A stretch of 64,000 nucleotides of DNA from Cardiobacterium hominis. Lineage in GTDB: Bacteria; Pseudomonadota; Gammaproteobacteria; Cardiobacteriales; Cardiobacteriaceae. Both the position numbers and the translations under genes were made by a program. Below are positions 8,901 to 16,877 of the stretch, piece after piece. Each line of letters opens with the position of its first letter. Positions within the stretch are counted from its first letter, which is position 1. The DNA lies in contig NZ_LR134365.1 in the NCBI RefSeq assembly GCF_900637305.1, positions 1,976,501 to 2,040,500 on the forward strand, written 5' to 3'. The notes under the pieces are model-generated. The model did not search any database. It was not told the DNA's origin and was given only the letters and a program-made list of their open reading frames with translations.

Positions 8901-10985
8901 CGCCCACAGTGCCTGCGGCCGGGTGTCAAACGGGCGTTCCAGGGTGAGTTCGATGTGGCGTTTGCCGTCTTTGTCGGTGTTGGCGGCGGCGATGCGTTGT
9001 TGGTCGTAGGCGGCGACGGTTTCGTCGTGGCGGCCGATTTGCCAGCCCGTCCACGCCGGGTAGGTTTTGGCGAGGTCGCCTTGGGTGATGCGCCAGACGC
9101 CGTCGTTTTGCAGGTCGGCTGCGGGCGCGCCGTAGAGCCAGTCGGCTTTGAGGTCAAGGCTGGCCTGGTTGTCACCTTCGGTTTTGATGGTGAGTTTGCT
9201 CTCGATTTGGCGCGGTACGATGCTGTCCACGCGGTAGGTTTCGTCTACGAGGCGCGCGCCGTCTTTGCCGAGGCTCAGACGGATTTGCCAGTTGCCAAGG
9301 CGGGCGTTGGCGGGGATGTCGGCGCTGTAGCGGTAGGCACCGCTGTCGTCGGCTTTCAGCAGTTCGCTGTGGACGAGTGCGCCGTCCGGGCGGCGGATTT
9401 CCAGCCAGAGCGGGCTGTCGCTATAGGCTTTGCCTTCTGGTGTTTTGAACAGCCACAGGGCGTTGATGGTGTCTTTCGGGCGGTAAACGCCGCGGTCGTG
9501 CCAGCTCCAGTGGGTGAGGGTGCGGTTGGTCTCGGCTTCGCCGGAGAGGCCTTTGTCGGAGAGGTCGATTTCTTGTCCGGCCACGCGCAGGTAGGCAAGG
9601 TGGCCGTCGTGCTGGCTGATGAGGTGGCCGGGGGCGTCGGCATCTTCACCGCCGGTTTGTGCGGCGCTGAAGCGGGCGATGCCTTGGGCGTCGGTTTTGG
9701 CTTCGCCGAGGATGCGGTTGTTTTTGGCGTAGAGGGTGACGTTTTGTCCGGCGATGGGCTGGTTGTTGCGCAGGTCGCGCAGTTCGGCGAGCAGACCGTC
9801 CGGGGTTTGGTAGGCGGTCAGTCCCTGGTCGGTGACGGTGAAGCCCAGCAGCGCGTTTTCGTATTGGTCTTTGGCGCGCACGGTGAGGACGTACACGCCG
9901 CTGCGGGTTTCTTTGCCCGCCATGTCGGCAAAGGCGACGCGGCTTTGTACGACGCTGTTGCGCGCGCTTTTTTCGGGTTCAAAGCTGCCTGTCCAGATTT
10001 TGCTGGCGTTGTTGTTGAGGTCGTAGGTGTTGAAGTATTCGGGGTTGTCGATGGCGTCATGCGCGTCGCCGGCGAGGTTGTTGTCCGGGATTTGCCACAG
10101 TTCGAGTTCGACGGCATCCACGTTGCTGCTTTCGATGGTCAGCGCCGCTTCCGGGTCAAGTACCAGGGTTTTGCCGCGGGTGGCGAAGCGTACCATCGGT
10201 GCGCGGTCGCCGGTGTCGATGTTGCGTTCTTCTGTCTGCCCCAGTTCGAGGTGGTTTTTCGCCGCCAGTTTCGGGTCAATGGTTATTTTGTATTCGCGCT
10301 GCCAGACGCCGGTGTAGCAGATTTTGTCGCCGCTGTAGCGCGCTTCGCCTTCGGCGGCAGGGGTGATGGTGATGCGTTTGCGCCAGTCTTGCAGCGGCTC
10401 GGCGAGGACGATATCGCTGAATTCGGCGCAGATTTGCGGTTTGTCCTGGTTGTTGTCCACGCTGACGTTGTCAAGGTTAAAGCCAAAGCGCTGGCGCAGG
10501 TTGCGGTAGGTTTGTTGCTGTTGTTCGTCCAGGTCGGGCTGGATTTTGGCGAGAGCTGCCAGGGCAAAGGCGGCATTGTTGCGGTCATCTTCCATGATGG
10601 CTTCGTACAGCGCGAGGTTGTCGTTCAGATAGGCGCCCATCGAGTTGCGCACGCTCGGCGCAGAGGCCAGCAAGGCAAGGAAGCGGATTTTTTCTTCATA
10701 GGGCGCGCTGGCGGCGATTTTTGCCAGCAATTCGCCGCCGTTTTGCAGGTGGGCGAAGTTGCGCGGCTCGCCTTTTTTGCCTTTGCCGTATTTGGCGTGC
10801 TCGCGCCAGGTGCGGATGTCGGCATTGGCGAAGCGGGCGATGGGGCCGCTGCCGTCGCGCAAATATTGGTTAATTTCCGCTTCTGCCTGTTGGCGGGCGG
10901 TGGCGAGGGTTTCTGCGTTCCAATCGGCGGCGTGTGCGAGGGAAATGGCGCCAATCATGGCGGCAAGTAGCGATTTTCTGAACAT
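5937..10985 (-). CDS. Bacterial alpha-2-macroglobulin with thioester motif
   Basis: This is a 1682-residue envelope protein with a signal peptide (MFRKSLLAAMIGAISLAHA). There is no lipobox Cys at the cleavage site, unlike E. coli YfhM, so it may be periplasmic or secreted. MG-type beta domains fill the first two thirds ('RGVYRPKDTINALWLFKTPEGKAY' is the conserved YfaS/YfhM block). The CxEQ thioester site is 'GCSEQTTG' with Cys at residue 1243. Alpha-2-macroglobulins trap proteases by covalent cross-linking after bait cleavage and protect the periplasm. The usual partner, penicillin-binding protein 1C, is not adjacent. The length fits the family (E. coli YfhM about 1650). Confidence 0.9.
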   Translation of the reverse strand: MFRKSLLAAMIGAISLAHAADWNAETLATARQQAEAEINQYLRDGSGPIARFANADIRTWREHAKYGKGKKGEPRNFAHLQNGGELLAKIAASAPYEEKIRFLALLASAPSVRNSMGAYLNDNLALYEAIMEDDRNNAAFALAALAKIQPDLDEQQQQTYRNLRQRFGFNLDNVSVDNNQDKPQICAEFSDIVLAEPLQDWRKRITITPAAEGEARYSGDKICYTGVWQREYKITIDPKLAAKNHLELGQTEERNIDTGDRAPMVRFATRGKTLVLDPEAALTIESSNVDAVELELWQIPDNNLAGDAHDAIDNPEYFNTYDLNNNASKIWTGSFEPEKSARNSVVQSRVAFADMAGKETRSGVYVLTVRAKDQYENALLGFTVTDQGLTAYQTPDGLLAELRDLRNNQPIAGQNVTLYAKNNRILGEAKTDAQGIARFSAAQTGGEDADAPGHLISQHDGHLAYLRVAGQEIDLSDKGLSGEAETNRTLTHWSWHDRGVYRPKDTINALWLFKTPEGKAYSDSPLWLEIRRPDGALVHSELLKADDSGAYRYSADIPANARLGNWQIRLSLGKDGARLVDETYRVDSIVPRQIESKLTIKTEGDNQASLDLKADWLYGAPAADLQNDGVWRITQGDLAKTYPAWTGWQIGRHDETVAAYDQQRIAAANTDKDGKRHIELTLERPFDTRPQALWAMTTLTAPDGSPIAAENETLLPRSAPYIALKAGDNNAQIALINDKGEQQSNNLKWTLYRVERDWYWYYSDGDWRYEKNDSRQPEKTGSIATDGKTPATLELPLTNGLYVLEVQGDDPASAASIEIARGWYGEPGNNSPSTITLATDHPTYKHGDTLTLNLEAPFDGAASVKIASRDAIIASHDLTLKNGKAQLQIPWQDDWEQGVWLLANAWNDKSDDHNRRAVGLQWVGADLAHRRLTPQITVPENTQPAQPLTVGIHVPEAGENTWVNVAVVDDGLYQLAAESFHDPLEAFYGKKQLNISLYDTFGNIIRQTNARLAALRSGAGGDESASERAALAALPDLDLILVANWSGPLKLDADGNLQYTVPLPHYNGRLRIMTAAWNADKTGSGEQTAIVKAPVVAELQSPRYLSQGDSGVFTLRLHNTTDKAQNLNIKLETEGLELAGEPIPESTLAPDQVATLRYPYRSNKAGDAHIKMAISGDYNETLERRIPVRAPTLPQVRNQYQRLDAGATHEYTDLADARLTLNSGIPYNAEPYQKQLADYPLGCSEQTTGKLWGLIGAATPDRDSIRQAENRLANLAAYDGSYSLWGYGNADTWLTAYVGEALIELQKHDQLLNPSQLGRLLKNLRENTDGSYNAERAHSDSYTYYTLAYAGEPVRGNLLRYHREAGDKLDRNDSLDIAAALALLGEYQAASERLATVAAVENSNSYPYSSTTSLAAHNLVRLKQLETLWQNVKNDPQNTGDTLTKLYDEQREALAQALSHDRYLSTQELAWLVRLATVAPKLAADTAIEINGKAATLADLEKAPHNGKVRITNPGKQPLWLSVRDLHAPAAAEASSEGWEITLRYENADGTVLDPAKLPNNTDIRITATFTPKLDRETSQSDLVYTYPLPAGITLSALRDDNNSAMEPGDDDEDRVNYQYRENRDDRHIAAFTLNGAPKAFSYTIHGRTTRAGTWHAPGASIENMYHPEEHARQAAQQIVVQ

Positions 10986-11170
10986 TTTGGGGTTCTCTTG
11001 TGGATTGAAAAATGACGCGAAATTTTAACAAAAGATGCGGATTTGTTTTGCCTGATGTGGATTTAATTTTCTGCGTTTTCCGCCCCGCATGATGATTGAT
11101 TTCTATCATCGGCGGCGGGCGCGGGCGATGCTATGCTGTTGGCTCAATGTGAGTGCGGCTTGCCGTTTAC

Positions 11171-12244
11171 GGCGAATTTACAATTCAAGTGCAACAGCTA
11201 CAAAAAAGACATCCATAAGCGATACTGCAAAAAACATCAAAACATTGCAGGAGACCGAAAATGGATGCCTACCGTCATATTACGCCCATTGAGCGGGGTT
11301 GCATAATGACCTTGTTCAACCAAGGTCATAGCCCTGCCGCTATTGCCACCATGTTGAAGCGCCACAGATGCACCATCTTGCGCGAACTGAAGCGCAATAG
11401 CGATGGCGAAAACTATGACGCCAGCAAGGCGCAGGAGAAATACGACAGCAGGCGTAAGCTCTGCCGCCGCAAGCGTAAACTTGATGACCCGGAACTTTTT
11501 GCCCTGGTCAAGGAGAGGTTTCTGAAACTGCACTGGTCGCCGGAGCAGATTCAGTACCGCTTGCGCCACGAAGGCCGTCCGCACGCCATCAGCTACGCCA
11601 CTATCTACCGCGGTATCTACGCCGGGCGTTTCAATGACCCCGACTGGGTGATAAGTGGCAAGCAAAGGCTGCGCCACCGTGGCAAGAAGCGGCGGCGCAA
11701 GGGCGAGCCGACACGTGATAACTTCCCGGTTGAGCATGCGCTGTCGGCGCGTCCGCCAGAGGCGCAGGCGCGGGAGCGCATGGGCGACTGGGAAGCTGAT
11801 ACCGTTGCAGGCGTGGTGGGTGGTGCGGTGTTGCTGACGTTGGTTGACCGCAAAAGCCGCTATCTGCGGTGCGTCCGGCTGGAGAAGAAGACGGCGGACG
11901 GCGTGAATGCGGCGATGATTGAAGCCTTGCGCGGGCAGACGGTACACAGCATCACGCCGGACCGGGGCAAGGAATTTGCGCGGCATGCGGTGGTGGCGGA
12001 GGCGTTGGGGATAAAAATATACATTCCGCCGCCGTACCAGCCGTGGCAGCGCGGGACAAACGAGAACACCAACGGCCTGTTGCGTGAATATTTTCCGAAG
12101 CATCAGGATATTGCGCAATATCCAGATGATTACATTGAAAAGGCGGTGCTGGCATTGAATAACCGACCGCGCAAATGTTTGCAGTGGAGGACGCCTTATG
12201 AAGTGTATTTTGATGAAGTGTTGCACTTGGTTTGACAATTCGCC
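11171..12244 (+). mobile_element. IS30-family insertion sequence, 1074 bp, intact
   Basis: The element is bounded by imperfect 26-bp inverted repeats: left 11171–11196 and right 12219–12244, both starting GGCGAATT and sharing CAAGTGCAACA, with 22 of 26 positions matching. It encodes one transposase, whose stop codon lies inside the right repeat. Flanking AC dinucleotides (11169–11170 and 12245–12246) look like a 2-bp target duplication. Joining the flanks rebuilds a palindrome (GTTTACATACAGCTGAGCGC and onward) that is found uninterrupted at 23606–23638. Confidence 0.88.
11261..12235 (+). CDS. IS30-family transposase
   Basis: This 324-residue DDE transposase opens with a helix–turn–helix region, 'ITPIERGCIMTLFNQGHSPA' and 'LKRHRCTILRELKRN', that binds the inverted repeats. 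An rve-type catalytic domain follows. The first Asp lies in 'GDWEADTV', the second in 'SITPDRGKEF', and the Glu in 'PWQRGTNENTNGLLREYFPK', which is the classic IS30 DDE arrangement. AGGAG lies 8 bases before the ATG. The frame is uninterrupted, so the element may be active. Confidence 0.93.
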   Translation: MDAYRHITPIERGCIMTLFNQGHSPAAIATMLKRHRCTILRELKRNSDGENYDASKAQEKYDSRRKLCRRKRKLDDPELFALVKERFLKLHWSPEQIQYRLRHEGRPHAISYATIYRGIYAGRFNDPDWVISGKQRLRHRGKKRRRKGEPTRDNFPVEHALSARPPEAQARERMGDWEADTVAGVVGGAVLLTLVDRKSRYLRCVRLEKKTADGVNAAMIEALRGQTVHSITPDRGKEFARHAVVAEALGIKIYIPPPYQPWQRGTNENTNGLLREYFPKHQDIAQYPDDYIEKAVLALNNRPRKCLQWRTPYEVYFDEVLHLV

Positions 12245-12276
12245 ACATACAGCTGAGCGCTCGATGTGTATGTAAA
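12245..12276. repeat. Right part of a TTTACATAC/GTATGTAAA palindrome split by the IS
   Basis: ACATACAGCTGAGCGCTC (12245–12262) is followed by GTATGTAAA (12268–12276). Together with GTTTAC at 11165–11170, on the other side of the IS, this restores a full palindrome like the one at 23606–23638. Confidence 0.7.
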
Positions 12277-12300
12277 TCCGCAGCCAGACGATATATAGCG

Positions 12301-12392
12301 ATACACCGAAAGCCTCAGACAAGGCGCGTCGCTGAAGACAGTACGCGGTTGTACGGCGAAGCGACGCAACACCGTATGAGGCTTTCGGGGGA
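12301..12392. repeat. Nested-hairpin intergenic repeat, full copy
   Basis: The outer arms CCGAAAGCCTCA (12306–12317) and TGAGGCTTTCGG (12377–12388) are perfectly complementary. Nested inside are GCGTCGCT (12326–12333) and AGCGACGC (12360–12367). The left 58 bases match 23028–23085 at 50 positions without gaps. It lies between the IS and nnrS and has no coding potential. Confidence 0.8.
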
Positions 12393-12447
12393 TGGCTATA
12401 TTTGTATTTGAACCGGCGATTCCCGCCATGCTTTCAGGAGTAAATCA

Positions 12448-13614
12448 ATGACCCGCTACCCCGCGATACTCAATCTGGGTTTTCGCCTTTTTTTCTTCTC
12501 CGCAGCCGCCTTTGCCGTGCTGACCATGCTCGCCTGGCTCGTGATTTATCAAGGGCATCAGCCTGTGATCGGCGGGCTTGTCGCGCAGTGGTGGCACGGT
12601 CATGAAATGATCTACGGCTACGCCGCCGCCGTCGTTACCGGTTTTCTTTTTACTGCCGTGCAGAACTGGACCGGCGTACCGATGCCGCACGGTTGGCCGC
12701 TCTTTTTCTACTGGCTGCCGTGGTTTGCCGCGCGCCTGCTTTTTGCCTTTGCGCCCTCGTTGCACCTCATCGCCGCGGGCTTTGACCTCGTCTTCGCCCT
12801 CGGCGGGTTGTATGCCGTCGCAAAGCGCGTCGTTGCCGTCAAGCAATGGCGGCAAATGGGGCTGGTCTCCAAAATGGGGCTGCTCGCCATCGGCCAAACG
12901 CTTTTTATCAGCGGCCTGCTCGGCTTTGCGAGCGGTATCCTCTGGAGTCTCTATCTCGGCGTTTTCACCATCCTCGCCATCGTCCTCACCATCGGGCGGC
13001 GGGTAACGCCGTTTTTCACCGAGCGCGGCGTCGGCTATCCCTTCACCCCGAAAAACAGCGCCCTGCTTGACCGCGCCTGTCTCATTACTTTTACCGCTTT
13101 CTTTATATTGAAGGTGTTTACGCCGTGGCAGAACGCCGCTGCCGTCTTCGCCCTCGCCACCGCCGCCTGCAACGGCTGGCGTCTCGCGGGCTGGTACACC
13201 CGTGGCATCTGGCACCGTCCGCTGCTGTGGAGCATGCACCTCTCGCTCGCCGGCATGGTCTTCGGTTTCCTGCTTTACGGCAGTCAACTGTTCTGGTCGC
13301 AGGTCAGCGACTCGCTGGCGATGCACACCCTCGCCCTCTCCGGCATCGGCCTCTTGACGCTCTCCATGATGGCACGGGTCAGCCTCGGCCACTCCGGCCG
13401 CAATATTCACGAACCGCCGCGCCTGCTCATTTTCGCGCTCTACCTGCTCTGCCTCGGCTTCATCTGCCGCATCCTGCTACCGCTCGCCGCCCCGGCGCAG
13501 TTCCTGCTGTGGATTGGCGCGGCGCAAGTGTTGTGGATTGTCGCCTTTTGCCTGCTGCTGCACGGCTACACCCGCATCTGGTTCTCGCCAAGAATTGACG
13601 GCAAGCCGGGTTGA
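12448..13614 (+). CDS. nnrS: NnrS family haem- and copper-containing membrane protein
   Basis: The 388-residue product has about twelve hydrophobic segments. It shows the NnrS pattern: 'LNLGFRLFFFSAAAFAVL' at the N-terminus, 'WHGHEMIYGYAAAVVTGFLFTAVQNWTG' (residues ~50–77, with the conserved WH-HEM histidines), 'RRVTPFFTERGV' in the middle and 'HTLALSGIGLLTLSMMARVSLGHSGR' late. NnrS proteins relieve nitric-oxide (nitrosative) stress and are often co-regulated with denitrification genes. No nitrite or NO reductase genes are nearby. It stands alone between the IS/repeat region and a terminator. Confidence 0.9.
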   Translation: MTRYPAILNLGFRLFFFSAAAFAVLTMLAWLVIYQGHQPVIGGLVAQWWHGHEMIYGYAAAVVTGFLFTAVQNWTGVPMPHGWPLFFYWLPWFAARLLFAFAPSLHLIAAGFDLVFALGGLYAVAKRVVAVKQWRQMGLVSKMGLLAIGQTLFISGLLGFASGILWSLYLGVFTILAIVLTIGRRVTPFFTERGVGYPFTPKNSALLDRACLITFTAFFILKVFTPWQNAAAVFALATAACNGWRLAGWYTRGIWHRPLLWSMHLSLAGMVFGFLLYGSQLFWSQVSDSLAMHTLALSGIGLLTLSMMARVSLGHSGRNIHEPPRLLIFALYLLCLGFICRILLPLAAPAQFLLWIGAAQVLWIVAFCLLLHGYTRIWFSPRIDGKPG

Positions 13615-13652
13615 GCGGCATTTACGCTGCTGACACTTAAGCGTTCCAGAAA

Positions 13653-13676
13653 AAAGGGCGGGAAATCCCGCCCTTT
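13653..13676. terminator. Bidirectional terminator between nnrS and dcuC
   Basis: AAAGGGCGGG (13653–13662) and CCCGCCCTTT (13667–13676) form the stem with an AAAT loop. The same stem-loop occurs at 15272–15297. Confidence 0.85.
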
Positions 13677-13693
13677 GCTTTTTCGCGTCTGTT

Positions 13694-15088
13694 TTACGGC
13701 GCAGCTGGTAAATGCAGCGGCACGAAAATCAGCGTGTAAAGCACCACCACCGCCAGCGCGACGAGGGTCGGAATCGCGGTGCGTTTGACGAGCAGCATCG
13801 GCGAGAGGTTACCCGCGCCGCTAACCGCCACGATGACCCCCGATACCGGCGACAGGGTGCGGCCGACGTTTGACGCCTGTTGCATCGGCAGGATGAGATA
13901 GGCGGGATTGATGCCCAGTTTTGCCGCCATTTTCGGCGCGATTTCAACGAAGGCATAAAACGCTGCGTTGCCTGAACCGGAGGCGACGACCACCAACAGC
14001 GTCACCCCCACCAGCGCGAACATCATCGTCACGCCTGCGGCGCCGCTTTTTTCTACTAGCGCAATCATTTCATCGACGAAGCCGATATTGCTCAGTCCCT
14101 CGGCGAAAACACCGGCGGCAATTAAGAGGATGACTACGCCAGCAAAGGCTGCGCCCATTTCTTTATAGGCGACTTCCAGCCCTTCGTAGAGGTCTTTGGC
14201 GCGCGGATGACGGCAGTATTCGATGATGAGGCTGATGATGAGCGTCAGCACCACCACCGCGCCGAGCGACATTTCCGGCATGACACGCCCGGCGATCGGG
14301 ACTTTGCCATCAAAGATGAGCATGCCCGCGATCGGCAGGAAAGGCAGGATCATGTAAAAGGTCGGCGCTTTTTTCAGCGCGGACAAGTCCATCTGGATGC
14401 GCTCGCCACCGCCCTGCGGCAGCAGGCCTTCTTTGCGGTCGCAGTACGGTTGCCAGAAGAAATGCGCGACGGCGGTGGCGAGAATCGCCAGCACGCTCAT
14501 CGGAATCATGTAGCTGAAGGCGTAATCTTTGACGGGAATGCCTGCCTGCTCTGCCGCTAGCACCACATCCGGCGCAGTCGGGGCGAGAGTCAGCATCGCC
14601 GTGGTGGCGCAAACGGCGGCGGCCGACGGGCGGGAAATGCCGAGGTTGGTGAGAATCGGGAACAGCGTTGCCATCAAAAACGCGCCGAGTGCGGTCGCCG
14701 ACGATATGGCAAACGAGAGCAGGCTGCCGATGAAGAAAGCGCCAAGCAGAAGGAAATACGGCGAGCGAATATGGCCGAGCGGGCGCGAGAGAACGCGGAT
14801 GACGGTGTCGTTCGCGCCGATGTGCGACATATAGGCGGAAAAGCCAATCAGCACCATGATGAGCAGACCGAGGCCGCCGCCGCGTTTTTCCATCAGACTG
14901 AAGATGAGGTTGCTGATATCGACGAAAAACAGTCCGGTGGATTTCTCGCCGCCAATCGCCTTGCCGAGTGCGACCGCGATTAACAGTAATCCCACACCGC
15001 CGACGAACAGCACGCCTTTGGCGTTATAGCCACGAATGATGAGAAAGCCCACCAATAATATTGTGATAAAACCAATAATTAATCCCAT
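13694..15088 (-). CDS. dcuC: DcuC-family anaerobic C4-dicarboxylate transporter
   Basis: This 464-residue protein has 12 or more membrane segments. Its sequence follows the DcuC family: 'FSLMEKRGGGLGLLIMVLIGFSAYMSHIGAND' near residue 65, 'SAAAVCATTAMLTLAPTAPDVVLAAEQAG' near 155, and the C-terminal 'LPMQQASNVGRTLSPVSGVIVAVSG'. DcuC exchanges or exports succinate and fumarate across the inner membrane during fumarate respiration or fermentation. It is monocistronic. I saw no clear FNR box in the 230 bases upstream. Confidence 0.88.
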   Translation of the reverse strand: MGLIIGFITILLVGFLIIRGYNAKGVLFVGGVGLLLIAVALGKAIGGEKSTGLFFVDISNLIFSLMEKRGGGLGLLIMVLIGFSAYMSHIGANDTVIRVLSRPLGHIRSPYFLLLGAFFIGSLLSFAISSATALGAFLMATLFPILTNLGISRPSAAAVCATTAMLTLAPTAPDVVLAAEQAGIPVKDYAFSYMIPMSVLAILATAVAHFFWQPYCDRKEGLLPQGGGERIQMDLSALKKAPTFYMILPFLPIAGMLIFDGKVPIAGRVMPEMSLGAVVVLTLIISLIIEYCRHPRAKDLYEGLEVAYKEMGAAFAGVVILLIAAGVFAEGLSNIGFVDEMIALVEKSGAAGVTMMFALVGVTLLVVVASGSGNAAFYAFVEIAPKMAAKLGINPAYLILPMQQASNVGRTLSPVSGVIVAVSGAGNLSPMLLVKRTAIPTLVALAVVVLYTLIFVPLHLPAAP

Positions 15089-15271
15089 AATGACACTCCG
15101 GTTATGTTAAAAATCGTGCGTTATCTTAGTCTTTTTTTAGGGAGAGTAAACAGAGATTCACAGCTATCATCATAAATAAATGCGCTTTGCACAGAGCGTT
15201 GTGTGGATTTTGTGGTGCACGCGGGCATAAGCCCCTTCCCTGCGCCGCGCGCTACTAAAATCAGGTAAAAG

Positions 15272-15297
15272 AAAAGGGCGGGAAATCCCGCCCTTTT
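15272..15297 (-). terminator. Terminator of the leucine-rich-repeat gene
   Basis: AAAAGGGCGGG (15272–15282) and CCCGCCCTTTT (15287–15297) with an AAAT loop. Read on the minus strand it is followed by CTTTTACC. The stem-loop core is identical to that at 13653–13676. Confidence 0.82.
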
Positions 15298-15318
15298 CTT
15301 GTTCGTGGGTCGCCGCCG

Positions 15319-16611
15319 TTATTTGTAGTAGCCCGCCATCACCGCGTTGCTTTCGATGCGGTTGGCCAGCGCCAGCGGGATTTTCATCCGCGTGTTGCGC
15401 ACATCCAGAATGCAGAGGCGGTTCAGGTTGCTGATGAATTTCGGCAGGTACGGGATTTGTGTGCTGGAAAGGTCGAGCCGCGTCATTTTGGTGAGGTTCG
15501 CCACCGACGGCGGCAGCGCGCCGATGTTGTTATGCGCGATATTCAGCACTTCCAGCTCGGTCAAGAGGCCGATGTCGTCCGGCAGTTCGGTCAGTTCGTT
15601 GTAGCCGAGGTGCAGGTCGTTCAGATGACTGAATTGGCAGATAAAGTTCGGCAGTTGCATCAGGCGGTTATGCGAGAGATCCAGTACCGCAAGGCGCTGC
15701 ATTTGTGCAGCCGGCGGTGGCAAGAGGCTCAGCTGGTTATGCGCCAGCGAGAGGCGGTGCAACTGGCCGAGGTTGCCGAAGTTGGCGGGCAAGCTGGTGA
15801 GGCGGTTGTTGTGTATGTCCAGAATGCTCAAGTTTTGCAGATCGCCGAGGGTTTCCGGCAGGGTGGTCAGCATGTTGCCGCTGATGTCGAGGTGGTGCAG
15901 CTCTTTGAGGCGGCCGATGTATTCGGGCAGACTGCCCAGCTGGTTGCCGCTGATTTCCAGTTCGCTCAGCTGGCTGAAGTTGGCAATGAAGTCGGGCAGT
16001 TGTTTGAGTTCGTTGCCAGAGAGGTTCAGGCGCGTCAGCTGGGTGAGGTTGGCGCAGACAGGCGGCAGGTTTTCCAGTTTGTTGCGCGCGAGGTTGAGTT
16101 TGGTGAGGCGGGTGAAGTTGCCGAGAAAGAGCGGCACGCGCAGCAGGCGGTTGTCGCTGAGATCCAGCTCGGTGATGTGGTTGAAGGCGGTCAGCACTTC
16201 CGGCAGGCTGGTCATTTTGTTGTAGCCCAGTTCGAGTTTGGTCAGCCCGGTCAGTTTGGCAAAGCTGTCCGGCAGGGTTTCGAGCTGGTTCCATTTAAGG
16301 TCAAGGCGACGCAGCAGGCTGAGGTCGCCGATGGATGCGGGCAGGCTTTTCAGCTCGTTGCCGCGCAGGTCAAGCTCGGTCAGTAGTGCCAGTTCACCCA
16401 GGGTTTCCGGCAGGCTTTGCAGGCGGCGGAAGGAGAGATCCAGACGGTTCAACCCTATCAGTTCGGAGGGTTCGCGCGGGATGCGGTCTTCGCCGATGTT
16501 GTTATCTTCCGCCCATTTCAGGATCTCGCTGAAACGTCCTTGATTTTCGTCGTCGTCTTGCGCGTCGCTCTTGAAAACGCGGCGCAAGCCGCTGGTGATG
16601 CTTTTGAGCAT
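15319..16611 (-). CDS. Cytoplasmic leucine-rich-repeat protein
   Basis: The 430-residue protein has no signal peptide or membrane segment. After a ~45-residue N-terminal lead ('MLKSITSGLRRVFKSDAQDDDENQ'), nearly the whole length is about fifteen 23-residue leucine-rich repeats. They follow the pattern LxxLxLxxNxLxxLPxxxxxL (for example 'LTELDLRGNELKSLPASIGD'). This 'Leu-Pro' plant/Ras-suppressor-like subtype forms a curved protein-binding solenoid. There is no attached kinase, ligase or other effector domain. It is monocistronic. Function is unknown; it could be an intracellular scaffold or a leaderless effector. Confidence 0.88.
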   Translation of the reverse strand: MLKSITSGLRRVFKSDAQDDDENQGRFSEILKWAEDNNIGEDRIPREPSELIGLNRLDLSFRRLQSLPETLGELALLTELDLRGNELKSLPASIGDLSLLRRLDLKWNQLETLPDSFAKLTGLTKLELGYNKMTSLPEVLTAFNHITELDLSDNRLLRVPLFLGNFTRLTKLNLARNKLENLPPVCANLTQLTRLNLSGNELKQLPDFIANFSQLSELEISGNQLGSLPEYIGRLKELHHLDISGNMLTTLPETLGDLQNLSILDIHNNRLTSLPANFGNLGQLHRLSLAHNQLSLLPPPAAQMQRLAVLDLSHNRLMQLPNFICQFSHLNDLHLGYNELTELPDDIGLLTELEVLNIAHNNIGALPPSVANLTKMTRLDLSSTQIPYLPKFISNLNRLCILDVRNTRMKIPLALANRIESNAVMAGYYK

Positions 16612-16742
16612 GGGTTTTCCTGTTGGTTTCGGTTTTTGTGGCGGTATTGTAACAATCCGCGCTCACTATTTGTAAGCCCTGCGCATGCTGTCCATGTTTT
16701 CAAGCGGTTGTCGCTTTTTTATCCGCTTTTCGGCATCAGGGC

Positions 16743-16770
16743 TTGCATGTGGCAAAGTTTTGCCTATAAT
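16743..16770 (+). promoter_or_regulatory. Promoter of the tRNA-fMet/rimP–rbfA operon
   Basis: TTGCAT (16743–16748) and a perfect TATAAT (16765–16770) are separated by 16 bases. GCGCGCC directly follows the −10 box, a GC-rich discriminator typical of promoters under stringent control. The tRNA begins 16 bases beyond the −10 box. Confidence 0.8.
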
Positions 16771-16785
16771 GCGCGCCTCATCAAT

Positions 16786-16862
<77 letters not shown>

Positions 16863-16877
16863 AGGATTTTTTAGAAG

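Noticed and set aside
8448..10970. An 840-residue open frame on the plus strand
   Set aside because: It is the antisense shadow of the alpha-2-macroglobulin gene. It is Val/Gly/Phe-rich without domains, and the minus strand has a clear family match with thioester motif.
11237..12322. A 361-residue minus-strand frame over the IS
   Set aside because: It is antisense to the IS30 transposase, which has the DDE motifs and matching inverted repeats.
15089..15318. Upstream of dcuC searched for an FNR box (TTGAT-N4-ATCAA)
   Set aside because: No convincing match; only the terminator of the neighbouring gene is visible in this gap.
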